Shown: piece by piece, positions 8,986-17,065 of the stretch | Layout: each line of letters starts with the position of its first letter | Position numbering within the stretch: position 1 is the stretch's first letter | Origin: Pseudolysinimonas_A sp044239695 | GTDB lineage: Bacteria; Actinomycetota; Actinomycetes; Actinomycetales; Microbacteriaceae | Assembly (NCBI RefSeq): GCF_044239695.1 | Contig: NZ_JBIIAW010000005.1 | Span: 1-57,797, forward strand | Direction: 5' to 3' | Length of the DNA stretch: 57,797 nucleotides | Made by a program: the position numbers and the translations under genes | The notes under the pieces: generated by a model | Database searches by the model: none | Told to the model about the DNA's origin: nothing | What the model saw: only the letters and a program-made list of their open reading frames with translations

Positions 8986-10007
8986 CGACCGACGCACCAG
9001 TGTCGGCCTCTGCGCCGACCTTGGAGATGGTCGCCGCCCTCGCGGGGGTGTCGCGATCGACGGTCTCGCGCGTCGTCAACGACTCCCCGAAGGTGACCCC
9101 CGAGGCCCTCGCCGCGGTGAACGCCGCGATCGAGCAGCTCGGTTACGTCCCCAACCGCGCCGCCCGATCCCTCGCCTCGCGACGCACCCAGGCACTCGCC
9201 CTGGTCATCCCCGAGAACACGGCCAAGTTCTTCGCCGACCCCTACTTCGCCTCGGTGATCCAGGGCGCCGCGATGCGACTCGCCGAGACCGACTACACGC
9301 TCACGCTGCTGATCGCGTCGGAGATCGACCCCGAGAAGACGCGCCGCTACCTCCAGGCGGGCAACGTCGACGGCGCGCTCATCCTCTCCCACCACTCCGA
9401 CGACCGCTCCTACGTCGCGCTCTCCCGCACCCTGCCCGTGGTCTTCGGCGGGCGGCCGGCGAACGCCGACGGCGGGGTCGCCCCCGTCTACGTGGATGTC
9501 GACAACACCTCCGCGGCCCGCTCGGTCACCGAGCTCCTGATCGCGTCGGGCCGGCGGCGTATCGCCACCATCGCCGGCCCGGCGAACATGACCGCCGGTC
9601 TCGACCGTCTCTCGGGCTGGCGCTCCGCGCTGTCGGATGCCGGGCTGCCGACCGATCTCGTCGAGCACGGCGACTTCACGCCGGCCTCCGGGGCCTCCGC
9701 GATGGAGCGTCTGCTCGACCGGGGCGAACCGATCGACGGCCTGTTCGCGGCCTCCGCGCAGATGGCCGACGGCGCCCTGTCGGTGCTCCGCGCCCGGGGG
9801 CTCGTCGCGCCCCGCGACCTCGGCATCGTCACCTTCGACGACGACTACTTCGCTCAGCGCGCGACGCCGCCGCTGACGACCGTCGATCAGGAGGAGAGCG
9901 AGGTGGGCGTGACGATGGCGGAGCTGCTGATGCGCCTGATCGAGGGGGAGGACGTCCCCCGCGTCACGATGATGCCGACGCGCCTGATCGACCGGTCGTC
10001 GCAGTAG
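8982..10007 (+). CDS. cebR: LacI-family repressor of the cellobiose operon
   Basis: 341 residues. The N-terminal helix-turn-helix is in PTLEMVAALAGVSRSTVSRV (about 9-28), followed by the hinge region ending near NRAARSLASRR and a periplasmic-binding-like sensor domain. GTG start overlapping the bglC stop. It should bind the 14-base palindrome upstream of cebE and release it on binding cellobiose-like sugar. In Streptomyces cebR is usually a separate gene beside cebE; here it is the last gene of its own target operon, which gives direct negative autoregulation. Its last 44 bases overlap the convergent aquaporin gene. Confidence 0.87.
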   Translation: MTTDAPVSASAPTLEMVAALAGVSRSTVSRVVNDSPKVTPEALAAVNAAIEQLGYVPNRAARSLASRRTQALALVIPENTAKFFADPYFASVIQGAAMRLAETDYTLTLLIASEIDPEKTRRYLQAGNVDGALILSHHSDDRSYVALSRTLPVVFGGRPANADGGVAPVYVDVDNTSAARSVTELLIASGRRRIATIAGPANMTAGLDRLSGWRSALSDAGLPTDLVEHGDFTPASGASAMERLLDRGEPIDGLFAASAQMADGALSVLRARGLVAPRDLGIVTFDDDYFAQRATPPLTTVDQEESEVGVTMAELLMRLIEGEDVPRVTMMPTRLIDRSSQ

Positions 10008-10683
10008 TCGTCTCGGGAAAGAACGCCCGCACCGCGAGCCAGCCGACGATCGCGCCGACCAGCTGGGCGGCGACGTATCCCGGTGCCGACGAGGGCGCGA
10101 TGCCCGCGAAGGTGTCGCTGAACATGCGGCCGATCGTGATCGCCGGGTTGGCGAAGCTCGTCGACGACGTGAAGAAGTAGGCCGCGCCGATGTAGGCGCC
10201 GACGGCCGGGCCGACGAGGGCGCCGCGGCCGGTGCGCACGAGCGCGAAGATGACCAGCACGAGACCTGCGGTCGCAACGACCTCGGCGAGGAGGTGCGGC
10301 ACGGTCAGCCGGTCGGTCGTGCTCCAGGACACCGCGGTCAGCCCGAACATCGCGTTGGCGAGAACCGCTCCGGCGATGCACCCGGCGATCTGAGCCGGGA
10401 GGTAGAGCGCGAGATCTCCCCGCCGACGGTGGCCGAGGAGGACGTCGACGAGGGTCACCGCCGGATTGAACTGGGCGCCCGAGACCGATGCGAACACGAG
10501 GATCAGCACGGTCAGCCCGAGGGCCGTGACGAGCGCGTTCTCGAGCAGCTGCAACCCGACGTCGGCGGAGAGCTGGTGCGCGGCGATCCCCGACCCGATG
10601 ACGACGGTCGCAAGGAGGGCGCTGCCGACGAACTCGGCGGCCACCCGCCGAAGGGATGCCGGCACGGGCTCGAATCGGGTCAC
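9964..10683 (-). CDS. MIP/aquaporin-family channel
   Basis: 239 residues, six helices and both half-helix NPA boxes: FNPAVT (NPA 73-75) and ANPAIT (179-181). GTG start. These channels pass water, glycerol or, in some actinobacteria and rhizobia, arsenite. The short cytoplasmic termini match the bacterial branch often found beside arsenic genes, and an ars operon lies 11 kb away, but it is not adjacent. Substrate is therefore open. The 3' end overlaps cebR tail to tail. No DosR-type box precedes it. Confidence 0.88.
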   Translation of the reverse strand: MTRFEPVPASLRRVAAEFVGSALLATVVIGSGIAAHQLSADVGLQLLENALVTALGLTVLILVFASVSGAQFNPAVTLVDVLLGHRRRGDLALYLPAQIAGCIAGAVLANAMFGLTAVSWSTTDRLTVPHLLAEVVATAGLVLVIFALVRTGRGALVGPAVGAYIGAAYFFTSSTSFANPAITIGRMFSDTFAGIAPSSAPGYVAAQLVGAIVGWLAVRAFFPETTTATTGRSGASASS

Positions 10684-10733
10684 GACGCGAGCGTAGCGGG
10701 GATCGACATCCGTCTATGTCCGCCGGTCGGGAA

Positions 10734-11534
10734 CTACCCCATCATCTTCTTCATCTGGTCGGCGATGATGCCGGTGGCGCGTTGCGGCATGAGCCGCGAC
10801 AGTCGATCGAGCATCTTCGCATCGCTGCCGATCCGCACCTTGTAGCTGCCCTTCTCGATCGCCGCGACGATCTGGGCACCGGCACTGACCGCCGCCGTCA
10901 TCTTCATCGCACCGGCGGACCCGACCGCGGCTCCCATGTCGACGCCCGAGTTGCCGGCGATGTCGGTTCCCACGGCGCCGGGGAACACCAAGGTCACGGC
11001 GACCGCGGTGCCCCGTAGCTCGGCGTAAAGACCCTCGGTGAACAGCTTCACGGCCGCCTTCGACGCCCCGTACGCGCTCTGCCCCGGGAAGGGCACGAGG
11101 GCGCCCATGCTCGAGACGTTGACGATGCTCGCGGCCGGGCGGGTGAGGAAGCCGGGCAGGAACGCCTTCACCGTGTTGACGGTGCCCCAGAAGTTCACGT
11201 TCATGACGCGTTCGATCGCCGCGAAGGAGAGCTCGTTGATCGGCGTGAAGGTGTGGATGATCCCGGCGACGTTGACGAGCCCGTCGACCGCCCCGTGCAC
11301 GGACGCCACCCGCTCGGGCAGCTTCTCGATGACGCCGCGATCCGTGATGTCGATCGCGTGGGTCGTGAGTCGGTCGCCGACGTCGGCGAGGCCCGCGGTC
11401 GCGGCGAGCCCCTCCTCGCTGAGGTCGAGAGCCGCGACCTCGGCGCCCTTGGCGAGCAGCGCGAGCACGACCTCGCGCCCGATGCCGTTGCCGCCGCCGC
11501 CGGTGACGACGAAGACCTTCCCGGTGATGTCCAT
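10734..11534 (-). CDS. Short-chain dehydrogenase/reductase
   Basis: 266 residues of classical SDR type. The cofactor glycine motif TGGGGNGIG (11-19), the NVAG structural motif (88-91), serine near 141 and the catalytic YGASK (Tyr155, Lys159) are all present. An aspartate after the second strand (ALDLS) suggests NAD(H) preference. The substrate cannot be told. The gene is divergent from the P-type ATPase gene, and the shared region holds a DosR-type box about 50 bases from this start codon, so it may belong to the dormancy regulon. Confidence 0.88.
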   Translation of the reverse strand: MDITGKVFVVTGGGGNGIGREVVLALLAKGAEVAALDLSEEGLAATAGLADVGDRLTTHAIDITDRGVIEKLPERVASVHGAVDGLVNVAGIIHTFTPINELSFAAIERVMNVNFWGTVNTVKAFLPGFLTRPAASIVNVSSMGALVPFPGQSAYGASKAAVKLFTEGLYAELRGTAVAVTLVFPGAVGTDIAGNSGVDMGAAVGSAGAMKMTAAVSAGAQIVAAIEKGSYKVRIGSDAKMLDRLSRLMPQRATGIIADQMKKMMG

Positions 11535-11583
11535 GACCCCACCGTCCTCGCGTCGTCGCTCCGGGGTGAGAGTCTTTGGTCCC

Positions 11584-11597
11584 GGGACGTTGGGCCT
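11584..11597 (+). promoter_or_regulatory. DevR/DosR-type box 1
   Basis: GGGACGTTGGGCCT matches 13 of 14 positions of the local consensus GGGACSTTSGKCCC. It lies 34 bases before the P-type ATPase start and about 50 bases before the divergent SDR start. A second GGTCCCGGGAC palindrome abuts it on the left. Confidence 0.65.
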
Positions 11598-11631
11598 ATG
11601 CGATGGGCGTCGGACGAGTCATGCTCGGACG

Positions 11632-13479
11632 ATGCCGGCCCATCCTCGATCGCGCCCGTCGACGCTGCTGCGGCGTTACGTCCTGGTGCCGGTGACCTTC
11701 GCCGTCGGGGCGGTCGTCGCCGTGCTCGCTCTCACGGGTCTCGACCCCGCGCCGCAGTGGGTGGCCAGCGGCTACGCCCTCGTGATCGCCGGCATCCAGC
11801 TGGCGCGGATGATCGCCCGGCTGCGCGGCGGCGTGCTCGGCATCGACGTGCTCGCCATCATCGCGATCGTCGCCACCGTGGTCGTCGGCGAGTATGTGGC
11901 GAGCCTGATCATCGTGCTCATGCTGACCGGGGGGCAGGCCCTGGAGGACTTCGCCGAGGGGGCGGCCGAGCGCGAGCTCACGAAGCTGCTCGACCGCGAG
12001 CCGCGCGAGGCGCATCGACTCGACGCGGACGGCACGCCGCATGACATCGCGGCCGAAGACGTCGCCGTCGGCGACCGGCTGCTCGTGCGGTCCGGCGAGA
12101 TCGTGCCTGTCGACGGCATCCTGGTCTCGGCCGGGTGCGTCGTCGACGAGTCGTCGCTCACCGGGGAGAGCCTGCCGGTGGAGAAGCGCAGCGGCGACCG
12201 GCTGCTGAGCGGGTCGGTCGTCGGCAACGCGTCGGCGACCGTCGAAGCCACCGCACTCGCCCGTGACAGCCAGTACCAGGCGATCGTGGCGCTCGTGAAG
12301 CAGGCGCGGGCCGAGCGCGCTCCGGTGGTGCGGCTCGCGGATCGCTACGCCGTGCCGTTCACGATCGTCTCGCTCGCGGTGGCGGCGGTGGCGTGGGCGG
12401 TGTCCGGCGATCCGACGCGGTTCGCCGAGGTGCTCGTGCTGGCGACCCCGTGCCCGCTCCTGCTCGCCGCACCCATCGCGTTCCTCGGCGGGATCAGCCG
12501 GGCGGCGCGGCGCGGAGTCGTGGTCAAGAACGGCGGCGTGCTCGAGGTGCTCTCCCGAGCGCGCATCGTCGTGCTCGACAAGACCGGCACCCTCACCCTC
12601 GGCCGTCCGCGGATCACCGGCATCGCGGCCCGGGACGGCCGGGGCGAGGAGCTGCTCGCGCTCGTCGCCTCGGCGGAGCAGGCCTCCTCGCACGTGCTGG
12701 CGGCTTCGATCGTCGACGAGGCGCGAGCGCGCGGTCTCGCCCTGCACCCCGTGAGCTCGTCCCGGGAGCACGCGGCGGAGGGGGTCTCGGCGCAGCTCGA
12801 GGGCACGAGCGTCGAGGTCGGCACGCTGGCCTTCATCCGGCGGCGGGACGCGAGCGCCGCGGCGGTCGACGTCGGACCCGGCGAACTCGCGATCTACGTC
12901 GCCGTCGACGGCCGGTTCGCGGGCAGCATCCGCGCGGCGGATCCGATCCGCCCCGAGGCCCGCGCCGTCGTCGAGGCCCTCGGCCGCCTCGGGGTCGCCG
13001 AGGTGCTGATGCTCACGGGCGACGCGCGTCCGACCGCCCAGCACGTCGCCGGGCTGGCGGGGATCACCCGGATCCAGGCCGACTGCCTCCCGGGCGACAA
13101 GGTCGCCGCCGTGCGGGCGCTCACCGCCCGGCCCGTGGTGATGATCGGCGACGGCGTCAACGACGCTCCGGCGCTCGCCGCGGCCGAGGTCGGTATCGCG
13201 ATGGGGGCGCGGGGGGCGACGGCGGCGAGCGAGGCGGCGGGAGCGGTGATCCTCGTCGAGGATCTGATGGCCGTCCCCGACGTCGTCGCGATCGGCCGCG
13301 ACACGGTGCGGATCGCCCTCCAGAGCATCTGGCTCGGGATCGGCCTGAGTCTCGGGCTGATGCTCGTGGCGACCACGGGGGTCATCCCGGCGACCGTGGG
13401 TGCGGGCCTGCAGGAGCTGGTCGACCTGGTGACCATCCTCAACGCGCTGCGGGCGATCGGTCGGCGACGCTCGCGATGA
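11632..13479 (+). CDS. P1B-type heavy-metal-translocating ATPase without N-terminal metal-binding domain
   Basis: 615 residues. Actuator loop TGES (177-180), transport-site motif TPCPLL (Cys274), phosphorylation loop DKTGTLT (Asp316) and hinge GDGVNDAPAL (506-515) are intact. The usual HP dipeptide of P1B pumps is replaced by HV in SSHVLA. There is no HMA domain, and the protein is shorter than Cu or Zn exporters. It should move a metal cation out of the cytoplasm using ATP; which metal is unresolved because the CPL motif is not diagnostic. The start follows a DosR-type box, placing it with the hypoxia genes. Confidence 0.88.
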   Translation: MPAHPRSRPSTLLRRYVLVPVTFAVGAVVAVLALTGLDPAPQWVASGYALVIAGIQLARMIARLRGGVLGIDVLAIIAIVATVVVGEYVASLIIVLMLTGGQALEDFAEGAAERELTKLLDREPREAHRLDADGTPHDIAAEDVAVGDRLLVRSGEIVPVDGILVSAGCVVDESSLTGESLPVEKRSGDRLLSGSVVGNASATVEATALARDSQYQAIVALVKQARAERAPVVRLADRYAVPFTIVSLAVAAVAWAVSGDPTRFAEVLVLATPCPLLLAAPIAFLGGISRAARRGVVVKNGGVLEVLSRARIVVLDKTGTLTLGRPRITGIAARDGRGEELLALVASAEQASSHVLAASIVDEARARGLALHPVSSSREHAAEGVSAQLEGTSVEVGTLAFIRRRDASAAAVDVGPGELAIYVAVDGRFAGSIRAADPIRPEARAVVEALGRLGVAEVLMLTGDARPTAQHVAGLAGITRIQADCLPGDKVAAVRALTARPVVMIGDGVNDAPALAAAEVGIAMGARGATAASEAAGAVILVEDLMAVPDVVAIGRDTVRIALQSIWLGIGLSLGLMLVATTGVIPATVGAGLQELVDLVTILNALRAIGRRRSR

Positions 13480-13484
13480 GACGT

Positions 13485-13498
13485 GGGACGTTGGTCCC
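13485..13498 (+). promoter_or_regulatory. DevR/DosR-type box 2
   Basis: GGGACGTTGGTCCC is a full match to the local consensus and very close to the mycobacterial DevR core GGGAC-N4-GTCCC. It lies between the P-type ATPase stop and the next start, 37 bases before that ATG, so the small membrane protein appears to have its own inducible promoter. Confidence 0.75.
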
Positions 13499-13534
13499 TT
13501 CTCGCGACCGGCGTCGCCGGACAGGCTGAGCTCC

Positions 13535-13963
13535 ATGTCCGACCTCCTCGAAGTCCTTCACATCGCCGGCGCCGTGTTCGTCGTCGGTCCCATGGTCCTT
13601 CTGCCGATGTTCGCGCTCCGCGCTCTGCGCGCCGGCGACGGCGCCCAGGTACGCCGGTTCGCCGGGTCTGCGCTCGGCTTCGGCATCGCCGCCGTCGTCG
13701 TCGCGGCGATCGGCTTCGGGGTGCTGGCGATGGCCGACCCGGAGCGCGGCTGGACGCTCACGACGCCGTGGATCCTGGGCTCGATCGTCTCCGCCGCGGT
13801 CGCCGCCGGCGTGCATCTCGGCGTCGTCGTACCCGGGCTCTACCGCGCCGCCCGCGAGCCCGGTGCCGGGACGTTCGGGTACGCGCTCGTCGCCACGACC
13901 TCAGGCCTGGTCGCGATCCTCATGGTCGTGGTCGTCATCCTGATGATCGTGCGACCCGGCTGA
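13535..13963 (+). CDS. Small integral membrane protein, DUF2269-like
   Basis: 142 residues, four predicted helices (about 8-28, 44-66, 80-100, 114-138). The first helix with HIAGAVFVVGPM resembles DUF2269-type predicted membrane proteins; this is a weak family match. No catalytic motif is visible. The DosR-type box upstream and flanking stress genes suggest a role in the low-oxygen membrane. The last 63 bases overlap the end of the converging stress-protein gene. Confidence 0.7.
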   Translation: MSDLLEVLHIAGAVFVVGPMVLLPMFALRALRAGDGAQVRRFAGSALGFGIAAVVVAAIGFGVLAMADPERGWTLTTPWILGSIVSAAVAAGVHLGVVVPGLYRAAREPGAGTFGYALVATTSGLVAILMVVVVILMIVRPG

Positions 13964-14797
13964 GCCGCTCTCGGGGGCGGTGATCATGACCGGGATGCTG
14001 CCGCTCCAGCCGATCAGGTCGTCGCCGGTCGATCCCGCGATGATCTCGCCGACCATCGATCGACGGTGGCTGCCGACGACGATCAGCGCCGAGTCGGCGG
14101 CGTAGCCGAGGATTCCCGCCCCGCCCGAGCCGAGGTGCAGTTCGCCGATCACCGCGACGCGCGGATGCCGGGCGACCGTCTCGCGCACGGCACGATCCAG
14201 CGCGAGCCGCTCGCTCTCCTCGATCGCCTCGACGAGCGCGGCGCCGCCCGCCGGGTCGTAGTGGGCCACCGGACCGGGCCGCCAGACGCGATGGATGTGC
14301 AGCGGCAGACCCGTCGCCGCGGCCTCGAGCGCGGCGACGTCGAGCGCGGGTCCGGCGGCCCGCTCGTCGTCCCAGCCGACGGCGATGCGCGAGCCGTCCG
14401 TGCCTGACCAGGTACTCGGCACGACGGCCAGGGTGCAGTGCACGAGACCGCTCAGACGCATCGGCAGGCCGACGTGCAGGAAGGCGCGCAGTGCACTCGG
14501 CCGGTCGCTGCCGACGACCAGCAGGTCCGCATCCCGCGACAGGTCGACCAGCACGTCGAGCACGTTGCCCCGCGGCACCGAGGTCGTGACCGCGCACTGC
14601 GGGGCGAGGAGCCGGAGCTCGTCCCTCGCGGCCCCCACCGCTGCCCGAGCGGCCGCGAGGAGGACGTCGCCGTCGGTCGCGACCGACACGACCTCGACCG
14701 CCGCCCCGAGACGCCGCGCGCGATGGGCCGTCCAGCGGATCGCCGCGAGACTCGTCGGGCGATCGTCGACAGCGAGCAGGATGCGGGGCGACGTCAT
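13901..14797 (-). CDS. Universal stress protein, tandem Usp domains, with His/Asp-rich tail
   Basis: 298 residues with two Usp domains (about 4-127 and 136-278). The second has the ATP-binding-type signature beginning VVGSHRRS with a following G-rich segment; the first has VVGSDRPS. Tandem Usp proteins are standard DosR-regulon members in mycobacteria. After the second domain comes a 20-residue tail, SHDHQDDDHDHEDRD, that looks metal-binding. It is encoded where this gene overlaps the opposite membrane-protein gene, so its composition is largely the antisense of a hydrophobic helix. Transcribed from a divergent region with two DosR-type boxes. Confidence 0.9.
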   Translation of the reverse strand: MTSPRILLAVDDRPTSLAAIRWTAHRARRLGAAVEVVSVATDGDVLLAAARAAVGAARDELRLLAPQCAVTTSVPRGNVLDVLVDLSRDADLLVVGSDRPSALRAFLHVGLPMRLSGLVHCTLAVVPSTWSGTDGSRIAVGWDDERAAGPALDVAALEAAATGLPLHIHRVWRPGPVAHYDPAGGAALVEAIEESERLALDRAVRETVARHPRVAVIGELHLGSGGAGILGYAADSALIVVGSHRRSMVGEIIAGSTGDDLIGWSGSIPVMITAPESGSAGSHDHQDDDHDHEDRDQA

Positions 14798-14832
14798 CTG
14801 AGCAGCGTTGCCGGGACGGTCGGGGTGGCCCA

Positions 14833-14873
14833 GAGTCGTTGGTCCCGCGACGCCGCGGGGGGACCAACGACCC
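14833..14873. promoter_or_regulatory. DevR/DosR-type boxes 3 and 4, divergent pair
   Basis: GAGTCGTTGGTCCC (14833-14846, 12/14 to the local consensus) and, on the other strand, GGGTCGTTGGTCCC (14860-14873, 13/14). The two form an inverted repeat 13 bases apart in the region shared by the Usp gene and the split-barrel gene, so one pair could serve both divergent promoters. Confidence 0.7.
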
Positions 14874-14928
14874 TGGAGGGTTCACGGGAACGGGTCGACG
14901 ATCGAGGCACCGACGATGGGAGCCGATG

Positions 14929-15387
14929 ATGACCGACCTGGCGAGTCGCTTGTGGACCAACGCCGCGCCGACGGACGACCCCGTCGCGGTGCTCGCAGAG
15001 AGCGCCTGCTGGCGCGCGCTCGAGGCCACGCCCGTGGGTCGGATCGCGATCGCGATCGGGGAGGACGTCGAGGTCTTCCCCGTCAACTACACGACCGACG
15101 GCGGCCGGATCCTGTTCCGCACCGCGCCGGGGTCGAAGCTGCTCGCCCTGACGGCGCACCCGACGGTCACCTTCGAGATCGACGGGTTCGACGACGCCGC
15201 CGCGTTCAGCATCGTGGTGAAGGGTCGGGCGGAACGGATCGAGTCCCAGCAGGAGATGGACGCCGCCGACCTCCTGCCCCTGGCACCGTGGATCCCGACG
15301 CTGAAGTACCGCTGGGTGCGCATCATCCCCACCGAGATCACCGGGCGCGTCTTCCGGCGCGACCGGGAGCCCGACCGCTACGTCTGA
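14929..15387 (+). CDS. Pyridoxamine 5'-phosphate oxidase-like FMN/F420 split-barrel protein
   Basis: 152 residues. The start is one of two adjacent ATG codons; the second gives a 6-base spacing to GGGAG. The fold is a split barrel seen in GRIAIAIGEDVEVFPVNYTT and ILFRTAPGSKL, common to PPOX-type flavin or F420 enzymes. Members of this type are DosR-controlled in mycobacteria, and the DosR-type box pair upstream agrees. The reaction is unknown. The last 10 bases overlap the convergent DUF1003 gene. Confidence 0.87.
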   Translation: MTDLASRLWTNAAPTDDPVAVLAESACWRALEATPVGRIAIAIGEDVEVFPVNYTTDGGRILFRTAPGSKLLALTAHPTVTFEIDGFDDAAAFSIVVKGRAERIESQQEMDAADLLPLAPWIPTLKYRWVRIIPTEITGRVFRRDREPDRYV

Positions 15388-15812
15388 GCGAGGCGCAGCT
15401 CGGCGCGCAGCTCGCGGAGGATCGCGAGCTGCGTGCGGTTGAGTTCCATCAGCTCCTCGATCTCGCGCTTCGCGGCGACGTTGGTCTCGTAGTCGTGCTG
15501 CGCGAGGGCCGCCGCGATCGCATCCTGGCGTTTGGCGGCGATGAGCAGGATGGCGCCCTGCAGCCCGGCGAGCATGCTGAGAAAGAGGTTGAGCAGGATG
15601 AAGGGGTAGGGATCCCATCCGTCGACGACCCCGTTGATCGTCGCCCACACCACCATCACGACCCCGAACGCGGCGACGAACGTCCACGACCCCATCCCGT
15701 TGCGCAGCCAGTCCGCCGCCCGCTCGCCGCGCGTCAGGGTACGCCGCTCGTCGCGATGCCAGTTCGACAACGGGCGGTCGGAGGTCGTGGAGGAGAGGTC
15801 AGGCGTGGACAT
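15378..15812 (-). CDS. DUF1003 membrane protein
   Basis: 144 residues. Two helices (about 42-62 and 72-92) joined by the family signature DPYPFILLNLFLS, then a charged coiled-coil-like tail (QHDYETNVAAKREIEELMEL). That layout is diagnostic of DUF1003, a family of unknown function often found with ion-transport and stress genes. The start overlaps the flavodoxin stop by 14 bases, so it is the second gene of a flavodoxin-DUF1003 operon under a DosR-type box. The long open frame upstream in the same phase belongs to the flavodoxin region and is not part of this protein. Confidence 0.88.
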   Translation of the reverse strand: MSTPDLSSTTSDRPLSNWHRDERRTLTRGERAADWLRNGMGSWTFVAAFGVVMVVWATINGVVDGWDPYPFILLNLFLSMLAGLQGAILLIAAKRQDAIAAALAQHDYETNVAAKREIEELMELNRTQLAILRELRAELRLAQT

Positions 15813-16359
15813 CCGCCACCTCCCGGGTGTCGGCGATGAGGTGCTCGCCCCACTGTCGAGCCCGGTCCGTCTCCTCGGGCAGCAGCCGGCCGCGCTCCGT
15901 GACGAGCGCCTCGAAGACCGTGGCGACCGGGACGGCTCCGCGGAGTCGGACCAGGCGGGCGATCGTGCGCCCGGCCGACCCGGAGAGGATCCGTGGCAGT
16001 TCGGCCCGCGTGGTGAACGCCGCCACGGGTCGACCGGCGAGCGGCGCCTCGGCGATCCATTCGCGCAGGCCCGGCTCGAGCGCCCGCGGCTCCAGGGCCC
16101 TCCCCTGCAGTCGGTAGTCGAGCCACCGCTCCCCTTCGCGGCGGGTCGCGGGCGTCGGCAGCGAGCGGGCGTGGGTGGGCGCGCCCAACACCACGAGCCG
16201 GGCGATGTCGAGGTCGCCCACGTCGACGTCACGGATGCTCCGGCACTCGACGCGGGCGCCGGACTGTGCCAGGCCGGCGCTGATCGCCTCCGCGATCCGC
16301 CGGGAGGCGCCGAACAGCGATTCGTACGCGACGAGCGCGCGAAAGGATTCCTCAGTCAT
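15799..16359 (-). CDS. Flavodoxin-family protein
   Basis: 186 residues. The N-terminal VAYESLFGASRRIAEAI (about 10-26) is the FMN phosphate-binding loop of flavodoxins, and VVLGAPTHA (56-64) is the second flavin-contact loop. It is a soluble electron carrier or NAD(P)H quinone-reductase-like protein. A full-match DosR-type box lies 36 bases upstream, which implies induction with devRS under low oxygen. It overlaps the DUF1003 gene downstream and lies just after devR on the same strand. Confidence 0.85.
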   Translation of the reverse strand: MTEESFRALVAYESLFGASRRIAEAISAGLAQSGARVECRSIRDVDVGDLDIARLVVLGAPTHARSLPTPATRREGERWLDYRLQGRALEPRALEPGLREWIAEAPLAGRPVAAFTTRAELPRILSGSAGRTIARLVRLRGAVPVATVFEALVTERGRLLPEETDRARQWGEHLIADTREVADVHA

Positions 16360-16395
16360 GTCGCCCAGCGTCGCCTGCGGCTCGGCCCGCGGGCA

Positions 16396-16409
16396 GGGCC
16401 GAAGGTCCC
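16396..16409 (-). promoter_or_regulatory. DevR/DosR-type box 5
   Basis: On the minus strand GGGACCTTCGGCCC, a 14/14 match to the local consensus, between devR and the flavodoxin gene and 36 bases before the flavodoxin start. Confidence 0.75.
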
Positions 16410-16420
16410 GGACGCCGCGC

Positions 16421-17065
16421 TCAGTCCTCGCGGTCTCCCCGGCGGCGGTCGGCGGCGTAGACGGCGGCCTGTGTGCGGCGCTCCATGCCGAGTTTGGCCA
16501 GCAGCTCCGAGACGTAGTTCTTGACGGTCTTCTCCGCCAGTCCCAGACGCTCGCCGATCTGCCGGTTGGTGAGCCCGTCGGCGATCAGCTCGAGCACCTG
16601 TCGTTCGCGCAGGGTCAGGTCGGGCGCGTCCTCGCCACGAACCACGGGCTTCGTCACCCCGGCCCGCACGCGATCGCTCACCGCCGCGCTGATGAGGGTC
16701 CCGCCCGCAGCCACCTTGCGGATGCCCGCGACGAGACTCTGCCCGCGGATGTCCTTCAGCACGTAGCCCGCTGCGCCGGCGAGCACGGCGGCGACGCTCG
16801 CCTCGTCGTCGTCGTAGGCGGTGAGCATGAGGCAGGGAAGATCGGGATGCGCGGAGCGGATCGCGCGGCAGAGGTCGACCCCGCTGCCGTCGGGCAGCCG
16901 CACGTCGAGGACGACGACGTCGGGATGCGTCGCGTCGATGCGCCCCATGGCCTCGCGCACGGTGCCGGCCTCGCCGACGACCTCGAGGTCGCTTTCGCGG
17001 TCGATCAGTTCGGCGATCCCGCGCCGCACGATCTCGTGGTCGTCGACGAGGAAGACGCGGGTCAT
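16421..17065 (-). CDS. devR: Dormancy/hypoxia response regulator DevR (DosR)
   Basis: 214 residues. The receiver domain starts VFLVDDHE with the phosphoacceptor Asp54 in VVLDVRLPDG. The LuxR-type C-terminus, LAEKTVKNYVSELLAKLGME followed by RRTQAAV, is nearly identical in my recollection to mycobacterial DevR, including the recognition-helix residues that read GGGAC half-sites. This explains why the boxes nearby look like DevR sites. The ATG overlaps the devS stop (ATGA); an upstream in-frame ATG exists but lies inside devS. Activated by phosphate from DevS, it should switch on the units carrying DosR-type boxes. Confidence 0.93.
   Translation of the reverse strand: MTRVFLVDDHEIVRRGIAELIDRESDLEVVGEAGTVREAMGRIDATHPDVVVLDVRLPDGSGVDLCRAIRSAHPDLPCLMLTAYDDDEASVAAVLAGAAGYVLKDIRGQSLVAGIRKVAAGGTLISAAVSDRVRAGVTKPVVRGEDAPDLTLRERQVLELIADGLTNRQIGERLGLAEKTVKNYVSELLAKLGMERRTQAAVYAADRRRGDRED

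Noticed and set aside
10008..10733. Aquaporin as part of the DosR block or the ars operon
   Set aside because: No DosR-type box upstream, and the ars operon lies about 11 kb away; only family similarity links it to arsenic.
14438..14929. Plus-strand open frame opposite the first Usp gene
   Set aside because: No domain; Arg/His-rich antisense of the Usp gene, and its end lies in the box pair region.
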